A stretch of DNA of 64,000 nt from assembly GCF_000478825.2 (NCBI RefSeq), contig NZ_CP007542.1, positions 124,001-188,000 on the forward strand, written 5' to 3'. The number at the start of each line of letters is the position of its first letter. Within the stretch, counting starts at the first letter, position 1. The notes under the pieces are model-generated. The model saw only the letters and a program-made list of their open reading frames with translations. It made no database searches and had not been told where the DNA came from. Shown piece after piece: positions 19,217-27,073 of the stretch. Both the position numbers and the translations under genes were made by a program. The DNA is from Synechocystis sp. PCC 6714. GTDB lineage: Bacteria; Cyanobacteriota; Cyanobacteriia; Cyanobacteriales; Microcystaceae.

Positions 19217-19220
19217 GGCG

Positions 19221-20207
19221 TTAATTGCTCTCCCCTTGGCGACGAATGGTTTCCACCATCAACACCGCCAGACTATTAATGCCCAGGGTGATAACAAACA
19301 GGATCAACGCTAAATACATCAAAGCGCCGATGTGCAGTTCATCCACCGCCTCAGCAAATTGATTGGCTAGCACAGAGGGGATGGTATATCCCGGTGCCAA
19401 GAGGGAAGCAGAGATGATGTTAGAGTTACCGATGACCATAGTTACTGCCATTGTTTCTCCGAGGGCCCTACCCAGGGCCAGAATAGTGGCACCAATAATG
19501 CCAGAGCTAGCCGACGGTAAAATAATCAAACAAATGGTTTCCCAACGGGTTGCCCCCAGGGCCATGGAAGCACTACGGAGGCTTGGGGGCACAGAAAGCA
19601 AGATATCTCGGCTGATGGAAGCGATGGTGGGAATAATCATCACCGCCAGCACCAGCCCGGCCACAAGCATGCTGGGGCCAAAGGGTTCCGTGCCAAAAAT
19701 AGGTAGCCAGCCAAAATATTCAAACAGTGCCACCTGGAAAGGCATAAGCACGGGAATAAAGACAAAAATTCCCCACAGTCCCACAATCACACTGGGAATC
19801 GAAGCAATTAGTTCCACTAAAAAAGCAATGGGAACCCGTACTACAGATGGCAGAAGATTTTCACTGGTCATAATCGCCACCGCTAGCCCCAATGGCAGAG
19901 CAAACACCAGGCCAATGAGGGAACTCACCACCGAACCCAAAATGTAGGGTAAGCCCCCAAACACTTGCTCGCCACTGTCCCACTCTTGGTTAATGACAAA
20001 TTCCCAACCAAATTTGGCGATCGCCGGTCGGGCATCGGCAAAGACCACCCAGGCAATCCAGCCGAGAATTATCACCACTCCCAGGGAACAGAGACGGGTC
20101 AACTGTTTAAAGCCCCAGTCCAAACCAGTAGTGAGGGAATTTCCTTGGGTAATATCCCCTCCCTGAGCCAGGGTAAATTCTGAACGATGCGAAAAACCTT
20201 CCACCAT
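19221..20207 (-). CDS. pstC: Phosphate ABC transporter permease PstC
   Basis: 328 residues from the ATG at 20207 (a longer frame begins at 20246; neither start has a good Shine-Dalgarno). Six TM helices; the PstC signature is seen as PYILGSVVSSLIGLVFALPLG, and the EAA loop as VPPSLRSASMALGATRWET followed by ALGRALGETMAVTMVIGN. It pairs with PstA to form the phosphate channel. A strong stem-loop separates it from pstS upstream. Confidence 0.95.
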   Translation of the reverse strand: MVEGFSHRSEFTLAQGGDITQGNSLTTGLDWGFKQLTRLCSLGVVIILGWIAWVVFADARPAIAKFGWEFVINQEWDSGEQVFGGLPYILGSVVSSLIGLVFALPLGLAVAIMTSENLLPSVVRVPIAFLVELIASIPSVIVGLWGIFVFIPVLMPFQVALFEYFGWLPIFGTEPFGPSMLVAGLVLAVMIIPTIASISRDILLSVPPSLRSASMALGATRWETICLIILPSASSGIIGATILALGRALGETMAVTMVIGNSNIISASLLAPGYTIPSVLANQFAEAVDELHIGALMYLALILFVITLGINSLAVLMVETIRRQGESN

Positions 20208-20257
20208 AACTATAACTATCGCCTTTGTTTTAAAGCTTGTTTGCAAAGTTTTAGTTT

Positions 20258-20326
20258 GCCCCCTAAATCTCCCAATAGTGGGGGAATTTTATCTATCTTT
20301 CCCCGAAACTTGGGGGGCAAGGGGGC
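20258..20326 (-). repeat. Stem-loop between pstS and pstC
   Basis: GCCCCCTAAATCTCCC at one end and GGGGGGCAAGGGGGC at the other form a long imperfect hairpin in the 145-base gap between pstS and pstC. The sequence resembles G/C-block repeats widespread in cyanobacterial intergenic DNA. It could stabilise the pstS message or reduce read-through into pstCAB, so that the abundant binding protein is made in excess. Confidence 0.6.
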
Positions 20327-20352
20327 TTTTAAAACCAGAGCATTGATTTGAT

Positions 20353-21354
20353 TTATTTGACCTTATCAACCGCCGCAATTACCCGTTGGGCCACCGCCGG
20401 AGGGATTTTGGTATATTCCAACTGGGTGTTATGGTTTTGGCCAGTGGTCAAAATCCAGCGTACTAAAGCTTTGATATCTTTAGCAACGGTGGCATTTTTA
20501 TTGTTTTGATACACCAGCAACCAAGTCAAACCAACAATAGGATAACCGGAAGCGGGATCATTAATTTCAGCGACAAAGTTAGCGTCAAACTTAGCTCCAC
20601 TAATGGCTTTGTTGGCCTCCGCCAAGCTGGGCTCCACATATTGGCCCGCTTTGTTTTGAATTTTGGCCGTCTGGAGATTGGGGCCTTCATTGCGACGGGC
20701 AAAGGTGTCCTGTACATAACCGATCGCCCCGGAAGTTTGCTTAACCGTGGCCGCTACCCCGTCATTTTTGGGCCCTTTGAGTACTTGAAAACCCCAGTTG
20801 GGATCTTGGCTAGCGCCAATTTTGCTTCTAAAGGTGCTACTGATGGCGCTGAGATGACTTGTGAAAATATCCGTGGTACCACTACCGTCAGCCCGCACCA
20901 CAACCCGAATGGGAGTTTTGGGCAGTTTAGAATCTACTTGGTTCCAAGTTTTTAGTTCTCCAGTGAAAATTTTGCCCAGGGCCACTCGGGAAAGTTGTAC
21001 TTTTTTGCCTGGTAAATTGTAAACTACCGCCACTGCGCCCCCGGCGGTGGGAACCATGACCACTCCCCGTTTCATCTGCTGACGCTGGGCAGAAGTTGGT
21101 ACTGCATCGGTGGCACCAAAATCTACTGTTTCACCAATGAATTGGCGGATACCAGCGCCACTACCGACGGAGTTGTAATTAACAGTATTGCCGGTGGCTT
21201 TTTTATACTCAGCAAAATAGCGTTGGTAGAGTGGAGCCGGAAAACTAGCTCCTGCCCCATTGAGGGTACCGGCAATGGCCTGACCAATGCCACCAAAACC
21301 GACGATAACGCTGACTACGGAGAAAGTAGCAACTTTTTGAAGTGAACTAAGCAT
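20353..21354 (-). CDS. pstS: Phosphate-binding periplasmic protein PstS
   Basis: 333 residues with a signal peptide of about 28 residues ending near AIAG. Phosphate-binding motifs: NGAGASFPAPLYQRYF, YNSVGSGAGIRQF and VVRADGSGTTDIF, all PstS-typical. It captures phosphate in the periplasm and hands it to PstC/PstA. First gene of the operon; the start ATG lies about 300 bases downstream of the tandem Pho box on the same strand, so induction by phosphate starvation through SphR/PhoB-type control is likely. Confidence 0.96.
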   Translation of the reverse strand: MLSSLQKVATFSVVSVIVGFGGIGQAIAGTLNGAGASFPAPLYQRYFAEYKKATGNTVNYNSVGSGAGIRQFIGETVDFGATDAVPTSAQRQQMKRGVVMVPTAGGAVAVVYNLPGKKVQLSRVALGKIFTGELKTWNQVDSKLPKTPIRVVVRADGSGTTDIFTSHLSAISSTFRSKIGASQDPNWGFQVLKGPKNDGVAATVKQTSGAIGYVQDTFARRNEGPNLQTAKIQNKAGQYVEPSLAEANKAISGAKFDANFVAEINDPASGYPIVGLTWLLVYQNNKNATVAKDIKALVRWILTTGQNHNTQLEYTKIPPAVAQRVIAAVDKVK

Positions 21355-21591
21355 AGGACGTTGAAATAGGAATAGGTGCAGTTGAAAAAGTTAGCCCTGC
21401 TTTACTGATGGGGTTTCCATTGGCATATCTATCGACCGGGAAAACGGCAAGAATCTATGGTTAGACGGGCCGTTTGCTGTCAATAAACCCAGAAACCTTA
21501 CTGGGCCGTTCTAGCTAACAATATTAGTTGCATTTTGTTAATTTACAACACCAAAAAAAATTATTTTTAATGCATAAACTCCTCAAAAAGT

Positions 21592-21610
21592 CGATTAACT
21601 TTTGGTTAAC
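21592..21610 (-). promoter_or_regulatory. Second, partial Pho-box pair
   Basis: Two further half-sites on the minus strand, GTTAACCA (21603-21610) and GTTAATCG (21592-21599), again 11 bp apart, lie between the main Pho box and pstS. They fit the consensus less well (G for C at position 1) but share the spacing. Confidence 0.5.
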
Positions 21611-21651
21611 TATGACCGTTTTTTGACCAAATTTGACTATGACCTATCCAT

Positions 21652-21681
21652 TGATTAAGCCTGGATTAAGGAAGTGTTAAG
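21652..21681 (-). promoter_or_regulatory. Tandem Pho box upstream of pstSCAB
   Basis: Read on the minus strand there are three direct repeats, CTTAACAC, CTTAATCC and CTTAATCA, ending at 21681, 21670 and 21659: exactly 11 bp apart. This matches the cyanobacterial Pho-box design (8-bp CTTAAC-like repeats with 3-bp spacers) bound by the SphR response regulator. Confidence 0.8.
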
Positions 21682-21866
21682 AATAGATTAAAACAATCAA
21701 AATTTTGTCCAGATCTAGATATTGTTAATATTCTCAGAGCTAATTCCTGCCGCAAATTCTTCATCTCAGTGGACAAGCTGAACTCAGTGAGCAATATAGT
21801 CTGAGGTGGGAAAAACTAATTCCCCTCCCCCAGACAAAAGCTTTTGTATTGAATCTAGACGTATGG

Positions 21867-21900
21867 GTCTGAAAAAGGTCAACTATCGCGATTTTCAGAC
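21867..21900. repeat. Inverted repeat, 9-bp arms
   Basis: GTCTGAAAA (21867-21875) and TTTTCAGAC (21892-21900) are perfect inverted copies around a 16-base loop. No T-run follows on either strand, so a simple terminator is unlikely. Confidence 0.5.
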
Positions 21901-22004
21901 ATATAAGGTATAAGAAAACTCTTTTAAATCAAGCATTACAAGCTTTTATGACTTATCTGACTAGGGAGAAAATTACTATATCCTTCATTATTTTTCGATA
22001 AGTA

Positions 22005-22095
22005 TACTCGTTTCTAATAAGACTGAGGCAGTCAAATTCACCAAAAAGCTTGTCAATAAAGACTTAAGCAGTCTCGAAGTCATTTGAAATGATTA
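22005..22095 (-). mobile_element. MITE family A, copy A2 (91 bp)
   Basis: Reverse orientation relative to A1: begins TACTCGTTTCTAATAAG and ends TTTGAAATGATTA, flanked by TA (22003-22004 and 22096-22097). One terminal base differs from the other copies (TAC for TAG), suggesting an older, immobile copy. It lies downstream of the methylase gene. Confidence 0.85.
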
Positions 22096-22200
22096 TAATA
22101 ACTAAGCACGAAATTTTGACCTTGAAATCGAGTCTTTTTAGAAAAAATGGAATTAAAACGTTGCTCGTTATTTAAATAATCAAGATCTATTTACTATTTA

Positions 22201-23016
22201 TTACCCAATAAAGTAGTTGCTAATAAATAGTTCTTTCCCTTTCTTCGCACTACTTTGTTTGTAATTATTCATTCCGTATTGCAATTCCCATTCATAAATA
22301 TAGGCGAAAGAAAAATTATCGCGAATTTCCTGGCAATCATCGTATGTTATTAGCCATTTATGAGTACATTTTTCCATTTCTTGGGCAAATTTGACATGAT
22401 CAAAATCAATATGTAAATTGCCTTTTTTTCCGTACAATCTAGATTGGGTTTTGCTTAAATAAGGTGGATCTAGAAAAATAAATACGTCTTTCCCTGCTTC
22501 ATTTAATAAAAGACTATAATCTAGGTTGGAAACTTTAACATCGGCAAACGTATTTTCTAAGTCTAACAATCTCTGTATTGAAGATTTAGTAAAGCGACTA
22601 TGAAATGAAGCTTCTGAGTATCCTCCACTTTCGATCGTTCCCGAAAAAGTAATTCTATTTAGCACAAAAAAACGTGTTGCCCTTTCCAAGTCCGTCATTT
22701 TTTGCGTATCTGCTTGAGCCAGTTGGTTAAAAAGTTTACGTCCATCAGTTTCAATATTTTTTATAAAAGATACAGCTTCCACTAATTCTTTGGGATTCTC
22801 TTTCAATATTTTCCAAAAAAAATATAGTTCTGGATTGAGATCGTTTATCCAGAAATTATTACACTCAAAATTACTTTTAACATAAAGAAAAACAGATCCC
22901 CCCCCTACAAACGGCTCTCTGAATTCACTGATTTTCATGGGTAGATATTTCTCTATTTTCGACAGTGCTTTTTGTTTGCCACCCGGATACCTGAGAGGAC
23001 TTTTTAGCTTATTCAT
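22201..23016 (-). CDS. Dam-type DNA N6-adenine methyltransferase (D12 class)
   Basis: 271 residues from the ATG at 23016; the frame extends to a TTG at 23034, which I think less likely. Motif I is SPLRYPGGKQKAL near the N-terminus (SAM binding) and the catalytic motif IV is FLDPPYL near residue 190. These define the Dam/M.EcoRV-like D12 family, which methylates adenine in short palindromes. No restriction endonuclease is adjacent; the nearest candidates are the AIPR protein (24281) and XisH (26596). The gene is AT-rich and HIP1-free, unlike core genes here, indicating transfer. MITE B2 sits just upstream of its start. Confidence 0.92.
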   Translation of the reverse strand: MNKLKSPLRYPGGKQKALSKIEKYLPMKISEFREPFVGGGSVFLYVKSNFECNNFWINDLNPELYFFWKILKENPKELVEAVSFIKNIETDGRKLFNQLAQADTQKMTDLERATRFFVLNRITFSGTIESGGYSEASFHSRFTKSSIQRLLDLENTFADVKVSNLDYSLLLNEAGKDVFIFLDPPYLSKTQSRLYGKKGNLHIDFDHVKFAQEMEKCTHKWLITYDDCQEIRDNFSFAYIYEWELQYGMNNYKQSSAKKGKELFISNYFIG

Positions 23017-23040
23017 TATGTCGGATATTCTCAATATTTA

Positions 23041-23131
23041 TAGTTGATTTAATTAAAAGTAAGACACTGACCAGAGCTAAAAGCGTCTTTGGTAAAGACT
23101 TTAGTTGTCTCAATCTTACTTTGATTGACTA
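23041..23131 (-). mobile_element. MITE family B, copy B2 (91 bp)
   Basis: Begins TAGTTGATTTAATTAAAAG and ends ACTTTGATTGACTA, flanked by TA (23039-23040 and 23132-23133). It lies 24 bases upstream of the methylase ATG, so that gene's promoter or leader must lie in or across the element. Confidence 0.88.
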
Positions 23132-23221
23132 TAACTGATTGTCTTTGGCTAATCTGATCGCTAGTCCAGTAAAATAATTTAGGCAATACTAACTAATACC
23201 GTGAGATTGGCGATCGCCCCA

Positions 23222-24196
23222 TTACAGGGGGAATATTGCTGGGGCAAATAAATCCAACACTGGCCCCATTGGTACAATTCCCGTGGGGTTAATGGTTAAA
23301 TGACTTTCATAGTAATGGCCCTTGATGTGCTGAAAATTAACTGTTTCAGCAACGCCCGGTTGTTGGTATAAATCCCGCAGATAACGCCATAGGTTAGGAT
23401 AATCCTGAATCCGCCGCAAATTACATTTGAAATGCCCCACGTAGACCGCATCAAAACGAATCAAAGTAGTAAATAAACGCCAATCCGCTTCCGTAATTTG
23501 ATCTCCCGTTAAATATTGATGATCCTCCAAAATTCCCTCTAACCAATCTAAGCTCTCAAACAAGGGGGCGATCGCTTCTTCATAGGCCGTTTGGGTTGTG
23601 GCGAATCCACATTTGTAAACGCCATTATTAATAGTGTGATAAATTCGCTCGTTGAGGGCATCAATTTGGGGACGGAGAGCTTCAGGATAATAATCCCCAG
23701 CCTTTGCCCCCAGTCCGTCAAACGCGCTGTTAAAGATTCTAATAATTTCCGAGGATTCGTTATTAACAATGGTCTGGGTCTGTTTATCCCACAGAATCGG
23801 CACTGTCACCCGGCCACTATATTGGGAGTCTGCCTTGGTATAAATTTGGTAAGCATATTCCGCCTTAAATAACGGATCTGGCACTACCCCGGGGCCAGGG
23901 GTAAACGTCCATCCCTTTTCCCGCATTAACCAATGGACGACCGAAACATCAATCATCCCTTCTAGCCCCTTAAGCTTACGGAAAATCAGGGTGCGGTGCG
24001 CCCAAGGACAGGCCAGGGAAATGTAAAGGTGGTAACGTCCTGCTTCGGCTTTGAACCCTGCGTTACCCGTGGGCCCCGCCGATCCATCGGGGGTAATCCA
24101 ATGGCGAAATTGGGCATCTTGCCGCACAAATCGCCCCCCGGTACTTTTGGTGTCGTACCACTGATCCTGCCAAATGCCGTTGACGAGTAAGCCCAT
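23222..24196 (-). CDS. Glutathionyl-hydroquinone reductase (omega-like GST, ECM4/YqjG family)
   Basis: 324 residues. The active-site Cys sits in SLACPWAHRTLIFRKLKGLE (near residue 60), the hallmark of glutathionyl-hydroquinone reductases. The N-terminal WQDQWYDTKSTGGRF and the C-terminal helical GST domain (EADWRLFTTLIRFDAVYVGHF) also match. It reduces glutathione-conjugated quinones with GSH. It contains HIP1 sites and core-like composition, in contrast with the AT-rich methylase and AIPR genes on either side. Confidence 0.92.
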   Translation of the reverse strand: MGLLVNGIWQDQWYDTKSTGGRFVRQDAQFRHWITPDGSAGPTGNAGFKAEAGRYHLYISLACPWAHRTLIFRKLKGLEGMIDVSVVHWLMREKGWTFTPGPGVVPDPLFKAEYAYQIYTKADSQYSGRVTVPILWDKQTQTIVNNESSEIIRIFNSAFDGLGAKAGDYYPEALRPQIDALNERIYHTINNGVYKCGFATTQTAYEEAIAPLFESLDWLEGILEDHQYLTGDQITEADWRLFTTLIRFDAVYVGHFKCNLRRIQDYPNLWRYLRDLYQQPGVAETVNFQHIKGHYYESHLTINPTGIVPMGPVLDLFAPAIFPL

Positions 24197-24280
24197 AATG
24201 TCTTTTCACTAAAGATTGCCGTTGTCTAATTATGAAAGTTGCCGCCTGTTTTGGGCAATATCACTGGCGATCGAATTGGA

Positions 24281-26026
24281 TTACATTGATTGATTATCAA
24301 TTTTCTCTGCAATATTGGTGACTGGACTGTTGATAATCTCTGAAAATGTTTCAACTCGTCTACGACTCACCATTTTAAGATACGAAGACAAAATTGATTT
24401 GGATAGATCATTGATTTTTGAAATGTTTTTAAATTCCGTTTTAAAGTCATAAGAATCTCCACCTTTTTCATTAAATTCAGCATTTAAATCGATAATTAAA
24501 TCTTCCAAAATTCTCCTCATTGCTTCATTTGTTTTTTTCTCCTTCCCAGTGTTTTGATAATATTTTTCGGGAGATTTACAAAAATCTTTTCCTAAATCAT
24601 CCTTTTCAAGTACTTGACGTAGTAGATATAAGAGTAAAAACTTAGTAATTTGATATCGACCAAACAAAGGAGGAGTGACTTTGCTTACAAGTTCTTCAAC
24701 TATCTTGTAAATATTGAATAGTGATATTATCCTGTGTCCATTAACTTCTGGCCGAGCAAAAATTTCTTGATGCCAATCATCAAATATTCGACCAGGCCTT
24801 TGAACCCGAGATGGCTCTTTCAAATCAAAAGCTAGCATGATTTGACCAACAAGGGTATTATCAAGAATGACTTTATTGGAAATACTAACTGTCTTCTTAT
24901 TCTCCCCTGTTTTAATTTGGTATATATAATTGGGGTAGTTAGATTTAATTTCTTGTTGCAACCTTACTTGTGTAGCTGTATTTGAGCGAAAATCTCTTGC
25001 TTTAATTCCATTTTGATTATTACTATTGTATGTGATTTTAGGAATTAGTTCTGATTCTGAAGGTACTTGAATCAGTCGGGCCAAAATTCTTAAATCACTG
25101 GAAATATTATCTCTATTATCATAAAGACAAGAAATACTTTGGCAACCATTAACAATGGAATAGTTTTTAATTTTTATTCTGTCTCTTTCGTCTGTATTTA
25201 CAGTACCGCAAATAACTGTTATTCCGTTGTGATAAAGTAAAAAATTTAGATGTTCGCTAGTATCTTTAATGCTAGCAGTAATATCTTTGTTGACTTTTGT
25301 TTTATTACTACCTAATGATTTTCGGAGATTTAATTCAAAAATTTGCTGTGTATCAATCCCTTCCATTTTCACTAAATCTGTTGCTGCCAGAGGAGCAATA
25401 ACTACCTTGACTGAATTGTTTACATCAAACTCAGCATAGTCAAAACCAAATACATCAAAATAAAGCTCTTCGGTCTCGGGAATATCCTTTTCTCCTGACA
25501 CATAAGCTCTTATGATGGTGTCTTTATCCCATACTATTAAGGGAGAGCTTGATAGTGTTTTAAGTAAATTGTCTGCATTAGTGTCTTTTACTGCATTCGC
25601 TACAAATACACCTCGAATTTCATAATCATCAGAAAGTAAGAACTCCTTATTTTGTTCTAATAAGCTTCTGAGTTGAATATTACCAGTAGATTGAATAAGT
25701 CCGTTTAAATCAGAATCATTGTCAAGTTGCTTTAAGCTACCAATAAATTCTTTGATTTGAGAATCTCCTAGCGTTTTAGCTGCATTTTTAACTATTTTTG
25801 ACTGAAAAACATCAATTAGACCTTCGTTATGATTAATATACATTGCATCTATTCCTTTATCTCCATGTCCATCACATATGCTATCGTCTGCTTCCATTTC
25901 ATCTAATCTGTAGATATTTACCAAAAACCAGTGTAAAAACGCAGTAGACTCCGTTCTATCTGAAGTTTTATAAGGAGATATTAGATCTACAAGATTAGTG
26001 TAGTTAAGATCAATAGTAGGTTTCAT
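24281..26026 (-). CDS. AIPR-family (abortive infection phage resistance) protein
   Basis: 581 residues. The AIPR core is recognisable from NLRKSLGSNKTKVNKDI through LNFLLYHNGITVICGTV to IKNYSIVNGCQSI (residues about 230-300). The N-terminal 110 residues contain HGDKGIDAMYI followed by DVFQSKIV, a D...QXK pattern like the Mrr-type PD-(D/E)XK nuclease fold. A C-terminal helical region follows. The AIPR family is linked to phage abortive infection and often sits near restriction-modification genes, so a DNA-targeting defence role is plausible. The gene is AT-rich and I saw no HIP1 octamer in it, indicating horizontal acquisition. Confidence 0.85.
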   Translation of the reverse strand: MKPTIDLNYTNLVDLISPYKTSDRTESTAFLHWFLVNIYRLDEMEADDSICDGHGDKGIDAMYINHNEGLIDVFQSKIVKNAAKTLGDSQIKEFIGSLKQLDNDSDLNGLIQSTGNIQLRSLLEQNKEFLLSDDYEIRGVFVANAVKDTNADNLLKTLSSSPLIVWDKDTIIRAYVSGEKDIPETEELYFDVFGFDYAEFDVNNSVKVVIAPLAATDLVKMEGIDTQQIFELNLRKSLGSNKTKVNKDITASIKDTSEHLNFLLYHNGITVICGTVNTDERDRIKIKNYSIVNGCQSISCLYDNRDNISSDLRILARLIQVPSESELIPKITYNSNNQNGIKARDFRSNTATQVRLQQEIKSNYPNYIYQIKTGENKKTVSISNKVILDNTLVGQIMLAFDLKEPSRVQRPGRIFDDWHQEIFARPEVNGHRIISLFNIYKIVEELVSKVTPPLFGRYQITKFLLLYLLRQVLEKDDLGKDFCKSPEKYYQNTGKEKKTNEAMRRILEDLIIDLNAEFNEKGGDSYDFKTEFKNISKINDLSKSILSSYLKMVSRRRVETFSEIINSPVTNIAEKIDNQSM

Positions 26027-26269
26027 GAATTTTGATATTTTTTAGATTTACTGGGTTTATCAACAAAATGCTAGTCTGATTTACAATTGTTAGGCTGTAA
26101 TGACAAAATGTAAACTTTTTAATAACTTAATAATACCAAATTTATACTCCAGTTGTCGATTATCCAACCAACGTTAAAAATTGACCATTAAAGCCACATC
26201 TCCCAGGGAGTTCCTTAAATATGTGACTACTATATTGCTCTTCACATAAGATATCACCTTTTTTCCCTT
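26027..26269. other. Intergenic, AT-rich
   Basis: The region between the AIPR gene's start and the xisI stop. It should contain the AIPR promoter on the minus strand. I see no RNA gene, repeat or terminator that I can support. Confidence 0.4.
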
Positions 26270-26611
26270 CTAAGCTATAGCAAATTCAGTAAATTTACGA
26301 ATTTCTGGAGCTTGGAAAGCCAGAACAATATCTTTTTTCGGTACACCCTCTTTTAATAACTCATTAGCAATGCCTTCCTCTGTCCAATCTTCCTCAATGT
26401 AAATTTTTTCGTTTTTAATGCGAACATGAACATGGGTTGATTTTTTGCGTTTATCATCTTGCCAATCAACCGTTAACCAAAGATAGTGATCATGATTTTC
26501 ATCAAATACTAGACAAGTTTCAGTGTTATAATCTGGGGATTGATGAACTAATTGGTCATAGTCGGTTAGAATTTTTTTAATCAATGCTTGATATTTTATG
26601 ACTTTATCCAT
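26270..26611 (-). CDS. xisI: XisI-like protein
   Basis: 113 residues, the usual XisI length. Family hallmarks: the N-terminal [53 protein letters not shown], and the C-terminal [20 protein letters not shown]. XisI was named for excision of the fdxN element in heterocystous cyanobacteria, but XisH/XisI pairs are common in strains with no such element, where their job is unknown. It overlaps the end of xisH by 16 bases. Confidence 0.92.
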   Translation of the reverse strand: MDKVIKYQALIKKILTDYDQLVHQSPDYNTETCLVFDENHDHYLWLTVDWQDDKRKKSTHVHVRIKNEKIYIEEDWTEEGIANELLKEGVPKKDIVLAFQAPEIRKFTEFAIA

Positions 26612-27015
26612 GAGGTGATTTCCTCTTTTTTATCATTGAAAGTAACAAAATTAACTTGATGATGTTTGATCACGGCCTGAATTGATTTTCTCTGAAAGAA
26701 TGTATCAAATATTGAAGTTTTTACTGCTAAATAAAGCTGGTAGTCTTTATGGGAAAACTGAAGAAAATCACGATACAAAAGATATTGGCCCAAAGCATTT
26801 TGGAAATCATTCATTGGCGAAGGGCTAATAAAGCTTTTAATTTCGACAACAATGATTCGTTCTTGTCGTTTGGGTAACGAAGTCTTTTCAGCCAATAAAT
26901 CAGCATAAAGATTATCACCCTCATATTCAACTGTATAAGGATCAGCGAGTATTACCCACCCGTCCTTAGTTAAGGCATTTTTAACCGTATCGTGATAAAT
27001 ATCTTTGGCAGGCAT
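26596..27015 (-). CDS. xisH: XisH-like protein (endonuclease-fold)
   Basis: 139 residues from the ATG at 27015, preceded by a strong GGGGGAG site; the frame extends to 27048 without support. The sequence starts [20 protein letters not shown], typical of XisH. It carries a PD-(D/E)XK-like core (YADLLAEK, then IIVVEIKSF: Asp, Glu-x-Lys). Partner of the overlapping xisI. In non-heterocystous cyanobacteria the pair may work as a mobile or toxin-antitoxin-like module; that is inference. Confidence 0.92.
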   Translation of the reverse strand: MPAKDIYHDTVKNALTKDGWVILADPYTVEYEGDNLYADLLAEKTSLPKRQERIIVVEIKSFISPSPMNDFQNALGQYLLYRDFLQFSHKDYQLYLAVKTSIFDTFFQRKSIQAVIKHHQVNFVTFNDKKEEITSWIKS

Positions 27016-27073
27016 TCTCCCCCTTATTCGAGTTATGAGGTGAGTCAAGAAAGACCCACCCTAATTTTACGAC

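Larger units (their letters stand above)
21355..22200. other. 845-base region between pstS and the methylase gene
   Basis: It holds the pst promoter region with Pho boxes (21592-21681), an inverted repeat GTCTGAAAA...TTTTCAGAC (21867-21900) of unknown role, and MITE A2 (22005-22095). No coding frame with recognisable content is seen. Base composition turns AT-rich from about 21.9 kb onwards. Confidence 0.6.

Noticed and set aside
23222-24196. Counting the GST gene as part of the defence island
   Set aside because: It is a widespread core enzyme with HIP1 sites and normal composition; position alone is not enough.
26270-27015. XisH/XisI as evidence of an fdxN excision element
   Set aside because: No xisF-type recombinase, nif genes or element ends are visible; the pair is common outside such elements.
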